A DNA stretch of 51,519 nucleotides from Treponema sp. UBA3662 (GTDB lineage: Bacteria; Spirochaetota; Spirochaetia; Treponematales; Treponemataceae). Every line of letters begins with the position of its first letter. Position 1 is the stretch's first letter. A program made the position numbers and the translations under genes. The stretch is taken from NCBI GenBank assembly GCA_002373205.1, contig DFJV01000121.1, positions 1 to 51,519 of the forward strand, given 5' to 3'. Of this stretch, positions 8,369 through 16,993 are shown in pieces. Below the pieces are notes generated by a model that made no database searches, was not told the DNA's origin, and saw only the letters and a program-made list of their open reading frames with translations.

Positions 8369-8773
8369 AAATTTTGCTGGACACTCATATTTTGATTTGG
8401 CTTCACGTTGCTCAGAAAAAGCTTTCTCAAAAAGCACTTGAATATTTGCAGAATCCAAAACATGACTTTTTTTATAGTCCTGTAAATATTTGGGAAACTC
8501 AGATAAAACATTCTGCTCATCCAGAAGCATTTACAATCTCAGGCGAGGACTTGTATTATTTATGCAATCAGGCAAATATTAGCTGTCTCCCAATAAAATC
8601 GGAGCATGCAATCACATTAAAAACGCTTTCTTATTCAGAAAATGCTCCCCGGCCCCCACAAGGATCCATTTGACAGAATGTTGATTTGTCAGGCAAAAAC
8701 AGAAAATATGTGTCTTTTGACGCACGACTCACTGATTCCTTATTACAATGAGCCTTGCGTTGTCCCTGTATAA
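8365..8773 (+). pseudogene. PIN-domain (VapC-like) toxin, frameshifted
   Basis: The gene opens with MKILLDTHILIWL, which gives the first PIN aspartate, and includes a conserved NIWETQIK block. It reads to residue 102 and then stops. The missing end lies in the next frame from 8657: HKDPFDRMLICQAKTENMC, then LLTHD, ending at TAA 8773. This supplies the KDPFDRxL and THD motifs of the family. Removing one C from the CCCCC run at 8653-8657 would restore a normal protein of about 135 residues. Either the toxin is inactivated, or the run is a slippage switch or a sequencing error. An ATGA overlap couples it to the upstream antitoxin. Confidence 0.8.
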
Positions 8774-8794
8774 AGGAAGATTAAAAACTACTGA

Positions 8795-8823
8795 TTGTAA
8801 ATAATTGGCGTTTCTGCTAGAAT
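8795..8823 (+). promoter_or_regulatory. promoter of the pseudouridine synthase-fhs operon
   Basis: TTGTAA (8795-8800), a 17-base spacer and TAGAAT (8818-8823). The ATG at 8830 begins six bases after the -10 box, so the predicted start of transcription falls on the A of the start codon (leaderless). Confidence 0.75.
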
Positions 8824-8829
8824 GAGGCA

Positions 8830-9660
8830 ATGGCTAAAGAAGAAATTTCGCGCTTGGATAAGGTTCTCAGCAACAACGGTTTTGGCACAAGAAGCCGTGT
8901 AAAAGGCATGCTTCACAAGATGTGCGTCTCGGTTAACGGCAATGTCGTTACGGACGGAAAGACACGTGTGAACACTTTGACCGACGTTATCAGCGTGGAC
9001 GGAATTCCGCTGGAGATAAAAAAAGAGCTCTACATCATGATGAACAAAAGCGCGGGTTCAGTCTGCTCGGCAAGGAGCGGAATGCATCTTACTATTTTTT
9101 CCTTTCTAGAGGACGAGGCAGCGCGCAGGTTTGAGCGTGGCGAGCTAAGTTCCATTGGACGCTTGGACGCAGACACGGAAGGCCTTTTAATTCTTACCAC
9201 GGACGGAATGTTGAACCACAAGATTACATCCCCAAAGTCAGGCATTCCAAAGACCTACCTTGTTTACCTTCGCGATGCAGTTGATTCTGCCACAAAAGAT
9301 TCCTACAAGGAAAAGCTTTCCAAGGGCGTTCACATTGCGGCAGAAGGAAAAGACGGAGAAGCTGACTGCCTTCCTGCCATACTTGAATGGGGAAACGGAG
9401 GCTTTACGGACGAGCGAGGCCAGAATGAAGACGGCTCTCTAAAGGTGGATTGCAAAGAAGTCTGCACCCTTACCGTTTTTGAAGGAAAGTTCCACGAAGT
9501 AAAAAGACTTTTTGCGGCTTTGGGAAACGAGGTCGTGTATTTAAAAAGAATAAAAATGAACGAGCTTGAGCTTGACAAAAATTTGAAAAGCGGAGAATAC
9601 CGCGAGCTTACGGATGATGAGCTTAATCTTTTACGAAAGGGGTTAAAAAGCGATGACTGA
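8830..9660 (+). CDS. 16S/23S rRNA pseudouridine synthase, RsuA/RluB family
   Basis: The enzyme turns a specific rRNA uridine into pseudouridine. Residues 6-50 form an S4 RNA-binding domain (RLDKVLSNNGFGTRSRVKG). The catalytic block SIGRLDADTEGLLILTTDG (about 107-125) holds the essential aspartate, and GKFHEVKRLFAALGNEVVYL marks the C-terminal end of the catalytic fold. The length (276) fits RsuA/RluB, and RsuA versus RluB cannot be decided by eye. The stop overlaps the ATG of fhs by eight bases (ATGACTGA), so the two are translationally coupled. It has no Shine-Dalgarno and a promoter that should give a leaderless mRNA. Confidence 0.92.
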   Translation: MAKEEISRLDKVLSNNGFGTRSRVKGMLHKMCVSVNGNVVTDGKTRVNTLTDVISVDGIPLEIKKELYIMMNKSAGSVCSARSGMHLTIFSFLEDEAARRFERGELSSIGRLDADTEGLLILTTDGMLNHKITSPKSGIPKTYLVYLRDAVDSATKDSYKEKLSKGVHIAAEGKDGEADCLPAILEWGNGGFTDERGQNEDGSLKVDCKEVCTLTVFEGKFHEVKRLFAALGNEVVYLKRIKMNELELDKNLKSGEYRELTDDELNLLRKGLKSDD

Positions 9661-11332
9661 CATTGAGATTGCCCAGAAGAACATAATGGAAAACATAGAG
9701 GCTGTTGCTTCCAAGATTGGTGTAACAGAAAGCGACCTTGACTTTTACGGAAAGTACAAGGCAAAGATTTCTTTTGCAAAACTAACGGAGCTTCAGAAAA
9801 AGGCGGCAAACCCTGCTACAAGGGGAAAGCTTGTCCTTGTTACAGCCATGACTCCGACTGCCGCTGGAGAAGGAAAGTCCACCGTAACTATTGCACTTGG
9901 TGATGCGCTCCGCAAAATCGGAAAGAAGAGCGTTATTGCCCTGCGCGAGCCTTCACTGGGTCCCTGCTTTGGAATAAAGGGAGGTGCCTGTGGCGGAGGT
10001 TATGCCCAGGTTGTTCCTATGGAAGACATCAACCTGCACTTTACAGGCGACATCCACGCAATCACTGCCGCAAACAACCTGATGGCAGCACTCATAGACA
10101 ACCACATTCAGCAGGGAAACGACCTCGGCATTGACCCCAGAACAATTTCTTGGAAGCGTTGCGTAGACCTGAACGACCGTGCCTTGCGCAACGTAATCCT
10201 TGGCCTTGGAAGCAGGATAGACGGTGTTCCCCGCGAAAGCCACTTCCAGATTTCCGTAGCAAGCGAGATAATGGCATGTGTTTGCCTTAGCCGCACAATC
10301 AGTGAGTTAAAAGAAAGAATTAGCGCAATTACAATCGGTGAAACATATACAAAAGAAAGCGTCACCTTTGGACAGCTTAACTGCACAGGAGCAATTGCCG
10401 CGCTACTGAAGGACGCAATAAGGCCAAACCTTGTGCAGACTTTGGAAAAGACACCAGCCTTTATACACGGTGGGCCCTTTGCAAACATTGCCCACGGCTG
10501 CAACTCAATAAACGCAACTTTGTGCGCACTTGCAACAGGCGACTATGTTGTAACAGAAGCAGGTTTTGCCGCTGACTTGGGAGCAGAAAAATTCTTTGAC
10601 ATAAAGTGCCGCAAGAACGGCCTTGCACCAGACGCAGCTGTTATTGTAGCAACAATAAGGGCACTGAAGATGCACGGCGGCGTTGCAAAGAAAGACCTTG
10701 GTAAAGAAAACCTTGCGGCTCTTGAAAAGGGCTTTGCAAACCTAAAGGCTCACATTCAGAACGTAAAAAAATTTGGCGTGGGGGTTGTTGTTGCAATCAA
10801 CAAATTCATCTCGGACACAGACGCAGAAATTGAACTTGTAAAAAAACTCTGTGCCACAGAAAAAACGGATGCAATCCTCTGCGAAGGATGGGCAAAGGGT
10901 GGAGAAGGCGCCACGGAGCTTGCAGAAAAAATTGTTGGCATTACGGAAAAGAAGAATGAATTCAAGCTGCTTTATTCAGACAACCTTCCGTTAATAGAAA
11001 AGGTTCAGGTTCTTGCAAAAGAGATATACCATGCCTCTTCCGTTGAATTTGACGACAAGGCTAAGAAAAAGCTTACCCGCTTCCAGGCGGAGGGCTACGG
11101 AAACCTTCCTATCTGCATGGCAAAGACGCAGAATTCAATAAGCCACGACAAATCCCTTACCGGTGCACCAGAAGGATATGCATTCCCGGTAAGAGATGCC
11201 CAGCTATACAGCGGAGCAGGATTCGTAGTTGTGTTTGCGGGAGACATAGTGGATATGCCTGGTCTTCCAAAGCTGCCAGCCGCCCTTAACATAGACGTGG
11301 ACGACGAAGGAACAATCAGCGGGCTCTTCTAA
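9653..11332 (+). CDS. fhs: formate--tetrahydrofolate ligase
   Basis: This 559-residue enzyme uses ATP to join formate to tetrahydrofolate, making 10-formyl-THF for purine and formyl-Met synthesis or, in acetogens, for the methyl branch of acetyl-CoA synthesis. The nucleotide loop TPTAAGEGKSTVTIALGDAL is visible at about residues 64-83. KGGACGGGYAQVVPMEDINL and HFTGDIHAITAANNL are family hallmarks, as is GGPFANIAHGCNS. The length is normal and there is no gap. It overlaps the pseudouridine synthase gene by eight bases. Some gut treponemes are homoacetogens, but no other acetogenesis gene is in view, so a one-carbon folate role is the safe reading. Confidence 0.97.
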   Translation: MTDIEIAQKNIMENIEAVASKIGVTESDLDFYGKYKAKISFAKLTELQKKAANPATRGKLVLVTAMTPTAAGEGKSTVTIALGDALRKIGKKSVIALREPSLGPCFGIKGGACGGGYAQVVPMEDINLHFTGDIHAITAANNLMAALIDNHIQQGNDLGIDPRTISWKRCVDLNDRALRNVILGLGSRIDGVPRESHFQISVASEIMACVCLSRTISELKERISAITIGETYTKESVTFGQLNCTGAIAALLKDAIRPNLVQTLEKTPAFIHGGPFANIAHGCNSINATLCALATGDYVVTEAGFAADLGAEKFFDIKCRKNGLAPDAAVIVATIRALKMHGGVAKKDLGKENLAALEKGFANLKAHIQNVKKFGVGVVVAINKFISDTDAEIELVKKLCATEKTDAILCEGWAKGGEGATELAEKIVGITEKKNEFKLLYSDNLPLIEKVQVLAKEIYHASSVEFDDKAKKKLTRFQAEGYGNLPICMAKTQNSISHDKSLTGAPEGYAFPVRDAQLYSGAGFVVVFAGDIVDMPGLPKLPAALNIDVDDEGTISGLF

Positions 11333-11353
11333 CAGAAGTGAATGGAGGAAAAA

Positions 11354-11830
11354 GTGAAAAGCGGGACAAAGTATTTTACTGGCAACAAAAAATTTGAAAA
11401 CCTGAACAACCAGCTCATAATCAAGTACGACAGCTTTACCGTAGATGCAATCTGGCGGAAGATTGGAGCAAGGTACGACGGAATCATGTACAAATACGGC
11501 CCCCGCTTTTCCGCAGTAAAAAAGACGGACTTTGATTTTTTGCCACTCGCATCGGTTTACCTTACGCTAAAGAACGAAGACAGTTCCGATGCGCTTGAGC
11601 TTATTCAGGAGCAGGTTCAGTCCAATATCTTCCAGGAAATCCGCGACGAAAGGGAAAAAAAGTCAAAGACACCCAGCTTTTTAAGGAACATATTTAAGCC
11701 TACCCAGAAAAAACTTATTTCCGACGAACTTAACAAATTAATAGAAGACTTTTGCGCAGAGAACAGCTGCGTTGAGCTTTGGCAAATGCTTGACCAGTGC
11801 AATTCACAAGGGCTAGACTCGGCAGACTAA
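11354..11830 (+). CDS. hypothetical protein, fhs operon
   Basis: No family was recognised. I prefer the GTG at 11354 because GGAGG (11344-11348) sits five bases upstream; an ATG at 11342 in the same frame has no ribosome-binding site. The protein of about 158 residues is soluble and basic in the middle (EIRDEREKKSKTPSFLRNIF), with an acidic C-terminus containing two cysteines (FCAENSCVELWQMLDQC). It follows fhs by 21 bases and is probably read through from it. The pattern FTVDAIWRKIGARYDGIMYK suggests a compact folded N-terminal domain. A treponeme-specific gene is likely. Confidence 0.65.
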   Translation: MKSGTKYFTGNKKFENLNNQLIIKYDSFTVDAIWRKIGARYDGIMYKYGPRFSAVKKTDFDFLPLASVYLTLKNEDSSDALELIQEQVQSNIFQEIRDEREKKSKTPSFLRNIFKPTQKKLISDELNKLIEDFCAENSCVELWQMLDQCNSQGLDSAD

Positions 11831-11901
11831 AACAACCGCAAGCCGGGATAGGCAAAGCAATGACAATCACATTTAAAAATTAAACTCCAGAAGAAAGACT
11901 C

Positions 11902-11942
11902 TTGACAAAACATATAATCATATACTAATATATTCATATAAT
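11902..11942 (+). promoter_or_regulatory. promoter and probable metal-sensor operator of the arsR-type/zntA operon
   Basis: TTGACA (11902-11907) and TAATAT (11926-11931) are 18 bases apart. The spacer and the bases after it are a long AT alternation containing CATATAAT twice (11911-11918 and 11935-11942), 24 bases apart. ArsR/SmtB repressors bind AT-rich repeated sites over the promoter, so this is the obvious place for autoregulation. AAGGAGG precedes the first gene. Confidence 0.65.
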
Positions 11943-11971
11943 TAAGAACTATACAGTTCAAGGAGGCTGTT

Positions 11972-12298
11972 ATGGCAGCTGTAAAAAAAGAAAAGAAAGG
12001 CTACAGCGAAAAAACGCTTTTTCAGCTTGCAGACCTTTTTAAAATATTCGGGGACTCTACAAGGATAAAAATTCTTTTTGCGCTAACATCCGGCGAAAAA
12101 AACGTGGGGGAACTTGTGGACGCACTTGCAATAACCCAACCGGCGGTAAGCCAGCAGCTTAGGGTTCTTAAGCTGAACGGGCTAATAAAAAACAGGCGCG
12201 AAGGAAAATCAATCCTCTATTCACTGGATGATGACCATGTAGAAAAAATCCTTAGCATAGGAATGGAACACACGCTGGAAAAAAACGACAAGGAGTAA
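11972..12298 (+). CDS. ArsR/SmtB family metal-responsive repressor (zinc-type alpha-5 site)
   Basis: This 108-residue winged-helix repressor has the family core: LADLFKIFGDSTRIKILFAL, the recognition helix AITQPAVSQQLRVLKLNGLI, and the wing RREGKSILYSL. The cysteines of the alpha-3 site (ELCVC) are absent. The alpha-5 metal pattern is present: D-x-H followed 11 residues later by His and then Glu (DDHVEKILSIGMEHTLE). That matches SmtB/CzrA zinc sites with the last His replaced by Glu. The likely ligand is therefore Zn(II), possibly also Cd(II) or Co(II). The gene is followed three bases later by the metal-export ATPase, whose ribosome-binding site overlaps its stop. Metal binding would release DNA and switch on export. 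Confidence 0.9.
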   Translation: MAAVKKEKKGYSEKTLFQLADLFKIFGDSTRIKILFALTSGEKNVGELVDALAITQPAVSQQLRVLKLNGLIKNRREGKSILYSLDDDHVEKILSIGMEHTLEKNDKE

Positions 12299-12301
12299 AA
12301 G

Positions 12302-14464
12302 ATGGCTTTAAAAACTGACGCAGAAAATATTGAAGAGGCAAAGGAAAATACAGCAGAAAAGGTTCTGGAAAAAAGCGGCGAAAAGTGCCACAGCCACGAA
12401 AAGAATTCCTGCCACCACTGCCCCTGCGAAGAAGAAGATGACGACGATGATGAAGATGAGCACCACCATCACCACCACGAGCATGGGGAAGAAGATGATG
12501 ACGATGAGGAAGAAGAAGAGGAAGGTTCACTAAAAAAAATAATCCTTGTAGCAATTATCTTTATTGTAGCCCTACTCTTGGAAAAACTGCCTTTCTTTTC
12601 TTTTAACGGACCTATTGCAAAGGGAAACGAAAAGATTTTCCTTGCAATAAGAGCGGCCTACCTTGCCCTCTATGCAGTAGCCTACCTTAAATGTGGAAGG
12701 GAAGTCCTTCACGGAATGATTAGGAACATAGCAAAGGGAAAGTTCTTTACGGAAGAAACCCTCATGGGTGTTTCCACGATTGGAGCAATAATCCTTGGTG
12801 AATATTCAGAAGCGGTTGCAGTAATGCTTCTTTTTAGTCTTGGGGAATTCCTTGAAGACAAGGCTGTTGACTCTGCAAAACATTCAATAACAAAGCTTGT
12901 TAGCATAAGGGCAGACAAGGCATGTGTCCTCCGCAACGGAAAAGAAGAAACTGTTGACGCAGCAGATGTTGGCATTGGGGAAATAATAATTGTCCGTCCG
13001 GGAGAAAGGGTTCCTCTTGACGGAAAGATTGTTCAGGGTACAACCTTGGCAGACACATCAGCCCTTACCGGAGAATCTGTTCCAAGGGAGCTCTTGCAGG
13101 GAGACGACATACTCTCCGGCTTTATAAGCACAAGCGGACAGGTTCAGGTGGAAGTTACAAAGCTTCTTGGAGAAAGCTCTGCTTCCCGAATAATACAAAT
13201 GGTAAAGGATGCACAGAAAAAAAAGAGCCATACGCAAAAGTTTGTAAGCCGCATTGCAAAAGTCTACACCCCCTTTGTATGCGCACTTGCCCTTCTTGTT
13301 GCAATAGTGCCGCCCCTTGCAAGCTTCTTTATAACAGGAATAAATTCTTCTGCAATATGGAAGCTTTGGGTTTACAGAGCTCTGGAGCTTTTGGTTGTGT
13401 CTTGCCCATGCGCACTTGTAATATCTGTTCCGCTCACATTCTTTGCGGGAATAGGCAGGGCTGGAAAAAGCGGCATTCTTATAAAGGGTGCAAACTATCT
13501 TGAGCAGCTATCCAAGGCAAAGACTGTTGTTTTTGACAAGACAGGAACCCTTACCAAGGGAACATTTGAAGTAAGCGCAATCCACCCGGCAGACGAAAGC
13601 AAAATGAATGCGGAGGAACTTCTTGCAATTGCAACCCACACGGAATACTACTCCAACCACCCAATATCACGTTCGCTAAGGAATGCCCACAGCTGCCCCC
13701 TTTGCAAAACAATAACCGTAAACGACACCCAGGAGATTACAGGCCACGGAATAAAATGCACCATAGAAGGAAGCAAGGTTCTTGTTGGCAACAGTGCCCT
13801 TATGCAAAAGGAAAAAGTTCAAGGCCTTGTTCCTTGCAAAAAGGAAGGATGCGGTGAAGGAACTATGGTTCACGTGGCAAAGGATGGAATATACTGCGGA
13901 CACATAATTATAAGCGATGCGGAAAAGGACGATGCCCAAAAGACTGTTTCCATGCTGCGTAAGGCAGGGGTAAAAACTACTGTAATGCTTACAGGGGATT
14001 CAGAAAAGGTTGCCGCCAGTCTTGCAGCAAAGACAGGCATAGACAAATATTATGCGGAGCTTCTTCCCCAGGACAAGGTTTGCAAGGTGGAAGAGCTTCT
14101 TAAAAACGACGGAGTGCTTTTGTTTGTGGGAGACGGAATAAATGACGCCCCCGTCCTTACACGCGCGGATGTTGGAATTGCCATGGGTGCAATGGGAAGT
14201 GATGCCGCAATAGAGGCCGCTGATGTTGTGCTTATGGATGACAAGCCAAGCAAAAGTGCAGTTGCAATAAGCCACAGTAAGAGGACTATGGGTATTGTTT
14301 GGCAAAACATATTCGGTTCGCTTGGAATAAAGGCAGCAATAATTGTTCTTGCAGTTCTTGGAATTGCAAACATGTGGACCGCTGTCTTTGGGGACGTGGG
14401 TGTTACAATGCTTGCAGTACTGAATGCCACAAGGCTTATGTACACAAAGAAAATTGACTCTTAA
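12302..14464 (+). CDS. zntA: P1B-type heavy-metal exporting ATPase (ZntA/CadA-like)
   Basis: This 720-residue inner-membrane pump uses ATP to expel divalent metal. Motifs in order: the phosphatase-loop sequence TGES, the transmembrane metal site SCPCALV, the phosphorylation site DKTGTLTKG, the P1B His-Pro (NHPISR) and the hinge GDGINDAPVLTRADVGIAMG. The soluble N-terminus (about residues 28-75) has no ferredoxin-like GMDCxxC domain. It has instead a Cys/His cluster, a run of six histidines (54-59), and two acidic runs of D and E. SCPC with the neighbouring zinc-type sensor points to Zn(II)/Cd(II)/Pb(II). AAGGAG just upstream fixes the start. The 3' end meets convergent pepF across repeat copy B. 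Confidence 0.95.
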   Translation: MALKTDAENIEEAKENTAEKVLEKSGEKCHSHEKNSCHHCPCEEEDDDDDEDEHHHHHHEHGEEDDDDEEEEEEGSLKKIILVAIIFIVALLLEKLPFFSFNGPIAKGNEKIFLAIRAAYLALYAVAYLKCGREVLHGMIRNIAKGKFFTEETLMGVSTIGAIILGEYSEAVAVMLLFSLGEFLEDKAVDSAKHSITKLVSIRADKACVLRNGKEETVDAADVGIGEIIIVRPGERVPLDGKIVQGTTLADTSALTGESVPRELLQGDDILSGFISTSGQVQVEVTKLLGESSASRIIQMVKDAQKKKSHTQKFVSRIAKVYTPFVCALALLVAIVPPLASFFITGINSSAIWKLWVYRALELLVVSCPCALVISVPLTFFAGIGRAGKSGILIKGANYLEQLSKAKTVVFDKTGTLTKGTFEVSAIHPADESKMNAEELLAIATHTEYYSNHPISRSLRNAHSCPLCKTITVNDTQEITGHGIKCTIEGSKVLVGNSALMQKEKVQGLVPCKKEGCGEGTMVHVAKDGIYCGHIIISDAEKDDAQKTVSMLRKAGVKTTVMLTGDSEKVAASLAAKTGIDKYYAELLPQDKVCKVEELLKNDGVLLFVGDGINDAPVLTRADVGIAMGAMGSDAAIEAADVVLMDDKPSKSAVAISHSKRTMGIVWQNIFGSLGIKAAIIVLAVLGIANMWTAVFGDVGVTMLAVLNATRLMYTKKIDS

Positions 14465-14481
14465 GAGGTGATCTTGCCAAC

Positions 14482-14625
14482 AAACCTACGCCCGATCGTA
14501 GGGGCGCGAAGCGTTGCCAAAGGCAATGGAGCCGAAAGGCGGAACCCCGGAGAGCGGGGAACTTGAATGGAGCTACCCGGCGGGCTAGCCGGGTACAGTT
14601 AAAGATGGAATGCCGTCCAGAAAGA
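14482..14625 (+). repeat. structured dispersed element family 1, copy B
   Basis: Outer stem CCCG (14491-14494)/CGGG (14555-14558); head hairpins CGC-GAA-GCG (14505-14513), TTGCC-AAA-GGCAA (14514-14526) and GCC-GAAA-GGC (14531-14540). The last is the base-swapped version of copy A's GGC-GAAA-GCC. A further hairpin (TACCCGGC/GCCGGGTA) and the shared end ATGCCGTCCAGAA follow. It fills the convergent zntA-pepF gap. Confidence 0.8.
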
Positions 14626-14629
14626 AAAA

Positions 14630-16426
14630 CTACAAAAGATTTTCCAGCTGGCCAACTATATCTGCAAAAGTGTCGAGCGCTGCCTGAACCGGCTGGGTGC
14701 TTTCCATGTCAACGCCTGCAACCCTAAGGCTTTCGATTGGGTAACGGGAACCGCCGCTCTTAAGGAACTTAAAGTAGTCTTCCCTCTCCTTTTCGCCGCC
14801 TGTGGTAACCCGCTTTGCAAGTGCAAGGCTTGCAGAAATTCCGGTCGCATACTTGTAGACATAGAATGCATTGTAGAAGTGCGGAATGCGAAGGCCCTCA
14901 AGGTCGCTGGTTTCTTCAAAGTGCATCTCGGGCCCAAAGTAGAGTTCAAGAAGCGAGCGGTAGGTTTTGCGCAGGAAGTCCGTTGTAAGAGGCTCTCCCC
15001 TTTCCACAGCCTCGTGTGCCATAAGCTCGTATTCCGCAAACATGGTCTGGCGGTGCAGTGTTGCAAGAATGTCGTTTGCCCTCATGCTAAGAAGGTACTT
15101 TTTCATCTCCTCGTCTTTTGCATTTTTGAACATGTATTCAAAGACAAGCTCTTCGTTAAAAGTGCTGGCTGTTTCCGCCTCAAAGATTGTGTACTCGTAG
15201 CTCATGAATGGGTTATTGTGCACGCTGTACCATGAATGCATTGAATGTCCGCCCTCGTGAGCCATTGTGTAAACGTCGCGGATAGAGTCGTCCTTGTAGT
15301 TAAGCAGGATGTAGGGGTAGCCCTTGTAGCAGCCGGAAGAAAATGCCCCGGAATGCTTTCCCTTGTTTTCGAAGCGGTCTGCCCAGCCGCCCAAGAGTCC
15401 TGAGCAAAGCGTGTCCGTGTATTCCTTTCCAAGTGGAGCAAGGGCTTGGCGGATTATTTCTACTGCCTGCTCGTAAGTTGTAATTTTCTTTACGGACTTT
15501 ACGAGTGGCACATAGACATCGTAGTGGCGGAGCTCCTCAAGACCAAGCACCCTCTTTCGGAGTGAATAGAAGCGGTGGAGAGGACCTAAGTTTTTGTGGA
15601 CGGTCTCGATAAGATTTTTGTAGACGCTTACCGGCACCTTGTTTGAATAGAGTGCTGCCTCCAAAGATGAAGCGTATCCCCTTGCGCGGGCATGGAAGAC
15701 GTCGTTGTTTACAGAGCCTGCATAAAGGGATGCAAGTGTGTTTGCGTGGGAAGCAAACTGTCCGTAGAATTTGTTGTAGGCTTCTTTTCTTACACCCCGC
15801 TCCTGGCTTTCCATGAATGTTGTCCAAGTGCTGTGGGTAAGGGGCATATCGGTTCCGCAGACAGTCACTTTGCCAAAGTCCAGGTCTACGTCGTTCAAAA
15901 GGGAGAAGGTATTGCTTGCGGTCTGGCCTGACTCGCTTTGAAGGGCCATGATGCGCTCTTCTTTTTCGCTTAGAGTGTGGGGCTTCTGCCTTAGCATTTT
16001 CTTTATGTAGATGCGGAAGGGTTCAAATTCCTTTTCTTCTATCCATGCGTTTATTTTTGAATCTTCTATGGAAAGAATTTCCGGTACGTAAAAGCTTGTT
16101 TCTGCCGCAGCCTTTGAATAGGCCATGGATGCACGGTTTACCCTCTCCTGGTTTTTGCTGTCGCTCTGGTCTGCTTCGTTCTGGAGGCTTGCCCAGTGGT
16201 AGACGTTTTCCAAGAGCATGTCCAATGCCTGGTCTGCCTTTAGGGCTTCCAAAAAATTCTCTTTGGAGGAAGAAAGAGTGCCCTTAAAGGAAACAAGCTT
16301 TTGTGTTGCCTTTTCTACAGAAGCAAGGTCTTTCTCCCATTCTTCTTCGCTTTTATAAATCTGCGTCAAGTCCCACTTGTACTCTGCGGGGACGTCTTTT
16401 CTTAGGGGAATTGTATTTTTGTCCAT
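14630..16426 (-). CDS. pepF: oligoendopeptidase F (M3B family)
   Basis: This 598-residue cytoplasmic zinc peptidase trims peptides of roughly 7-17 residues. The zinc motif HEGGHSMHSWYS (HExxH) is in the C-terminal third, with the third ligand in the downstream TIFEAETASTFNEELVFEYM helix. The N-terminus VPAEYKWDLTQIYKSEEEWE is typical of PepF. The length is normal with no gap. It is alone on its strand: the 3' end abuts repeat copy B, and the 5' end has a promoter whose -10 box is six bases before the ATG. It has no Shine-Dalgarno sequence. Confidence 0.96.
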   Translation of the reverse strand: MDKNTIPLRKDVPAEYKWDLTQIYKSEEEWEKDLASVEKATQKLVSFKGTLSSSKENFLEALKADQALDMLLENVYHWASLQNEADQSDSKNQERVNRASMAYSKAAAETSFYVPEILSIEDSKINAWIEEKEFEPFRIYIKKMLRQKPHTLSEKEERIMALQSESGQTASNTFSLLNDVDLDFGKVTVCGTDMPLTHSTWTTFMESQERGVRKEAYNKFYGQFASHANTLASLYAGSVNNDVFHARARGYASSLEAALYSNKVPVSVYKNLIETVHKNLGPLHRFYSLRKRVLGLEELRHYDVYVPLVKSVKKITTYEQAVEIIRQALAPLGKEYTDTLCSGLLGGWADRFENKGKHSGAFSSGCYKGYPYILLNYKDDSIRDVYTMAHEGGHSMHSWYSVHNNPFMSYEYTIFEAETASTFNEELVFEYMFKNAKDEEMKKYLLSMRANDILATLHRQTMFAEYELMAHEAVERGEPLTTDFLRKTYRSLLELYFGPEMHFEETSDLEGLRIPHFYNAFYVYKYATGISASLALAKRVTTGGEKEREDYFKFLKSGGSRYPIESLRVAGVDMESTQPVQAALDTFADIVGQLENLL

Positions 16427-16432
16427 GGTGTT

Positions 16433-16461
16433 AGCATAGCATAATTTGCAGGGTTTGGAAA
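16433..16461 (-). promoter_or_regulatory. pepF promoter, leaderless geometry
   Basis: TTTCCA (16456-16461), a 17-base spacer and TATGCT (16433-16438); the ATG at 16426 begins after six bases. TATGCT is repeated once more immediately upstream (16438-16443), so the exact -10 is not certain. Confidence 0.55.
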
Positions 16462-16477
16462 TAGACCAAGTTCTTTT

Positions 16478-16620
16478 TTTTGGACGGTACCTTTGCCGGC
16501 TCTACCACTTTATTCTTTGGCTAACTCGACCGTACAGGCCTTTCGTCACCGCCCTTCCGCCCTTCGCTAACGCTCATTGCCGCTTGCGCGGCAACTAAAG
16601 GGGCTCCACGGCGGCGTACG
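16478..16620 (-). repeat. structured dispersed element family 1, copy D
   Basis: Read on the minus strand the outer stem is CCGCC (16610-16614) with GGCGG (16549-16553), and the head has the perfect hairpin TTGCCGC-GCAA-GCGGCAA (16577-16594). The distal end contains TTAGCCAAAGAATAAA and GGTACCGTCC, as in copies G and H. It lies in the divergent pepF-iorA region. Confidence 0.75.
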
Positions 16621-16830
16621 ACAAAAAAATCCCTCCCCGCCATCCATGGCTTGATACTGCTTGGCAAGAAAGAGTTGTGTTTTTTATTCTTTATTTTCCT
16701 ATGCAAAGCAAGCGGGAATCAGTTTTGGGCGTTACGGGGCATTTGCAAAGAGTTTGCCGCTCGAAGCTTCGCTGCAAATACCGTAGAGGGGGTAGCTTGT
16801 TGTAAGAAGTTGTACTTTGTATTGGGACAG

Positions 16831-16851
16831 ACCCTGAGTCAAGCTCAGGGT
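16831..16851 (+). repeat. small palindrome, family 3
   Basis: ACCCTGAG-TCAAG-CTCAGGGT followed by GACGG. The stem is the compensated version of ATTCTGAG/CTCAGAAT at 25130-25150. Two degenerate copies of the downstream part follow (CTGGGCGACGGTTCTTAG and CTGGGTGACAG). Apart from this and copy D, the 567-base pepF-iorA spacer holds only the iorA promoter. Confidence 0.65.
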
Positions 16852-16924
16852 GACGGTTCTTAGCCTGGGCGACGGTTCTTAGTCTGGGTGACAGCTCTTT
16901 GCAAAGGAGACAGTTCTGCGTCCA

Positions 16925-16954
16925 TTGAAAAAAAGAAGCAAATAGTTGTATAAT
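16925..16954 (+). promoter_or_regulatory. iorA promoter
   Basis: TTGAAA (16925-16930), an 18-base spacer and TATAAT (16949-16954). The predicted leader is about 33 bases and carries AAGGATG before the ATG at 16994, an ordinary leadered message. Confidence 0.7.
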
Positions 16955-16993
16955 ATGGAACGTTTTAGATTTTACTTGTAAGGATGTTTTACA

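Noticed and set aside
11342..11353. ATG start at 11342 for the hypothetical gene after fhs
   Set aside because: GGAGG at 11344-11348 lies inside that start and is correctly spaced for the GTG at 11354.
16521..16863. Short frames in the pepF-iorA spacer
   Set aside because: They run through family 1 copy D and family 3 hairpins and have no ribosome-binding site; they are explained by the repeats.
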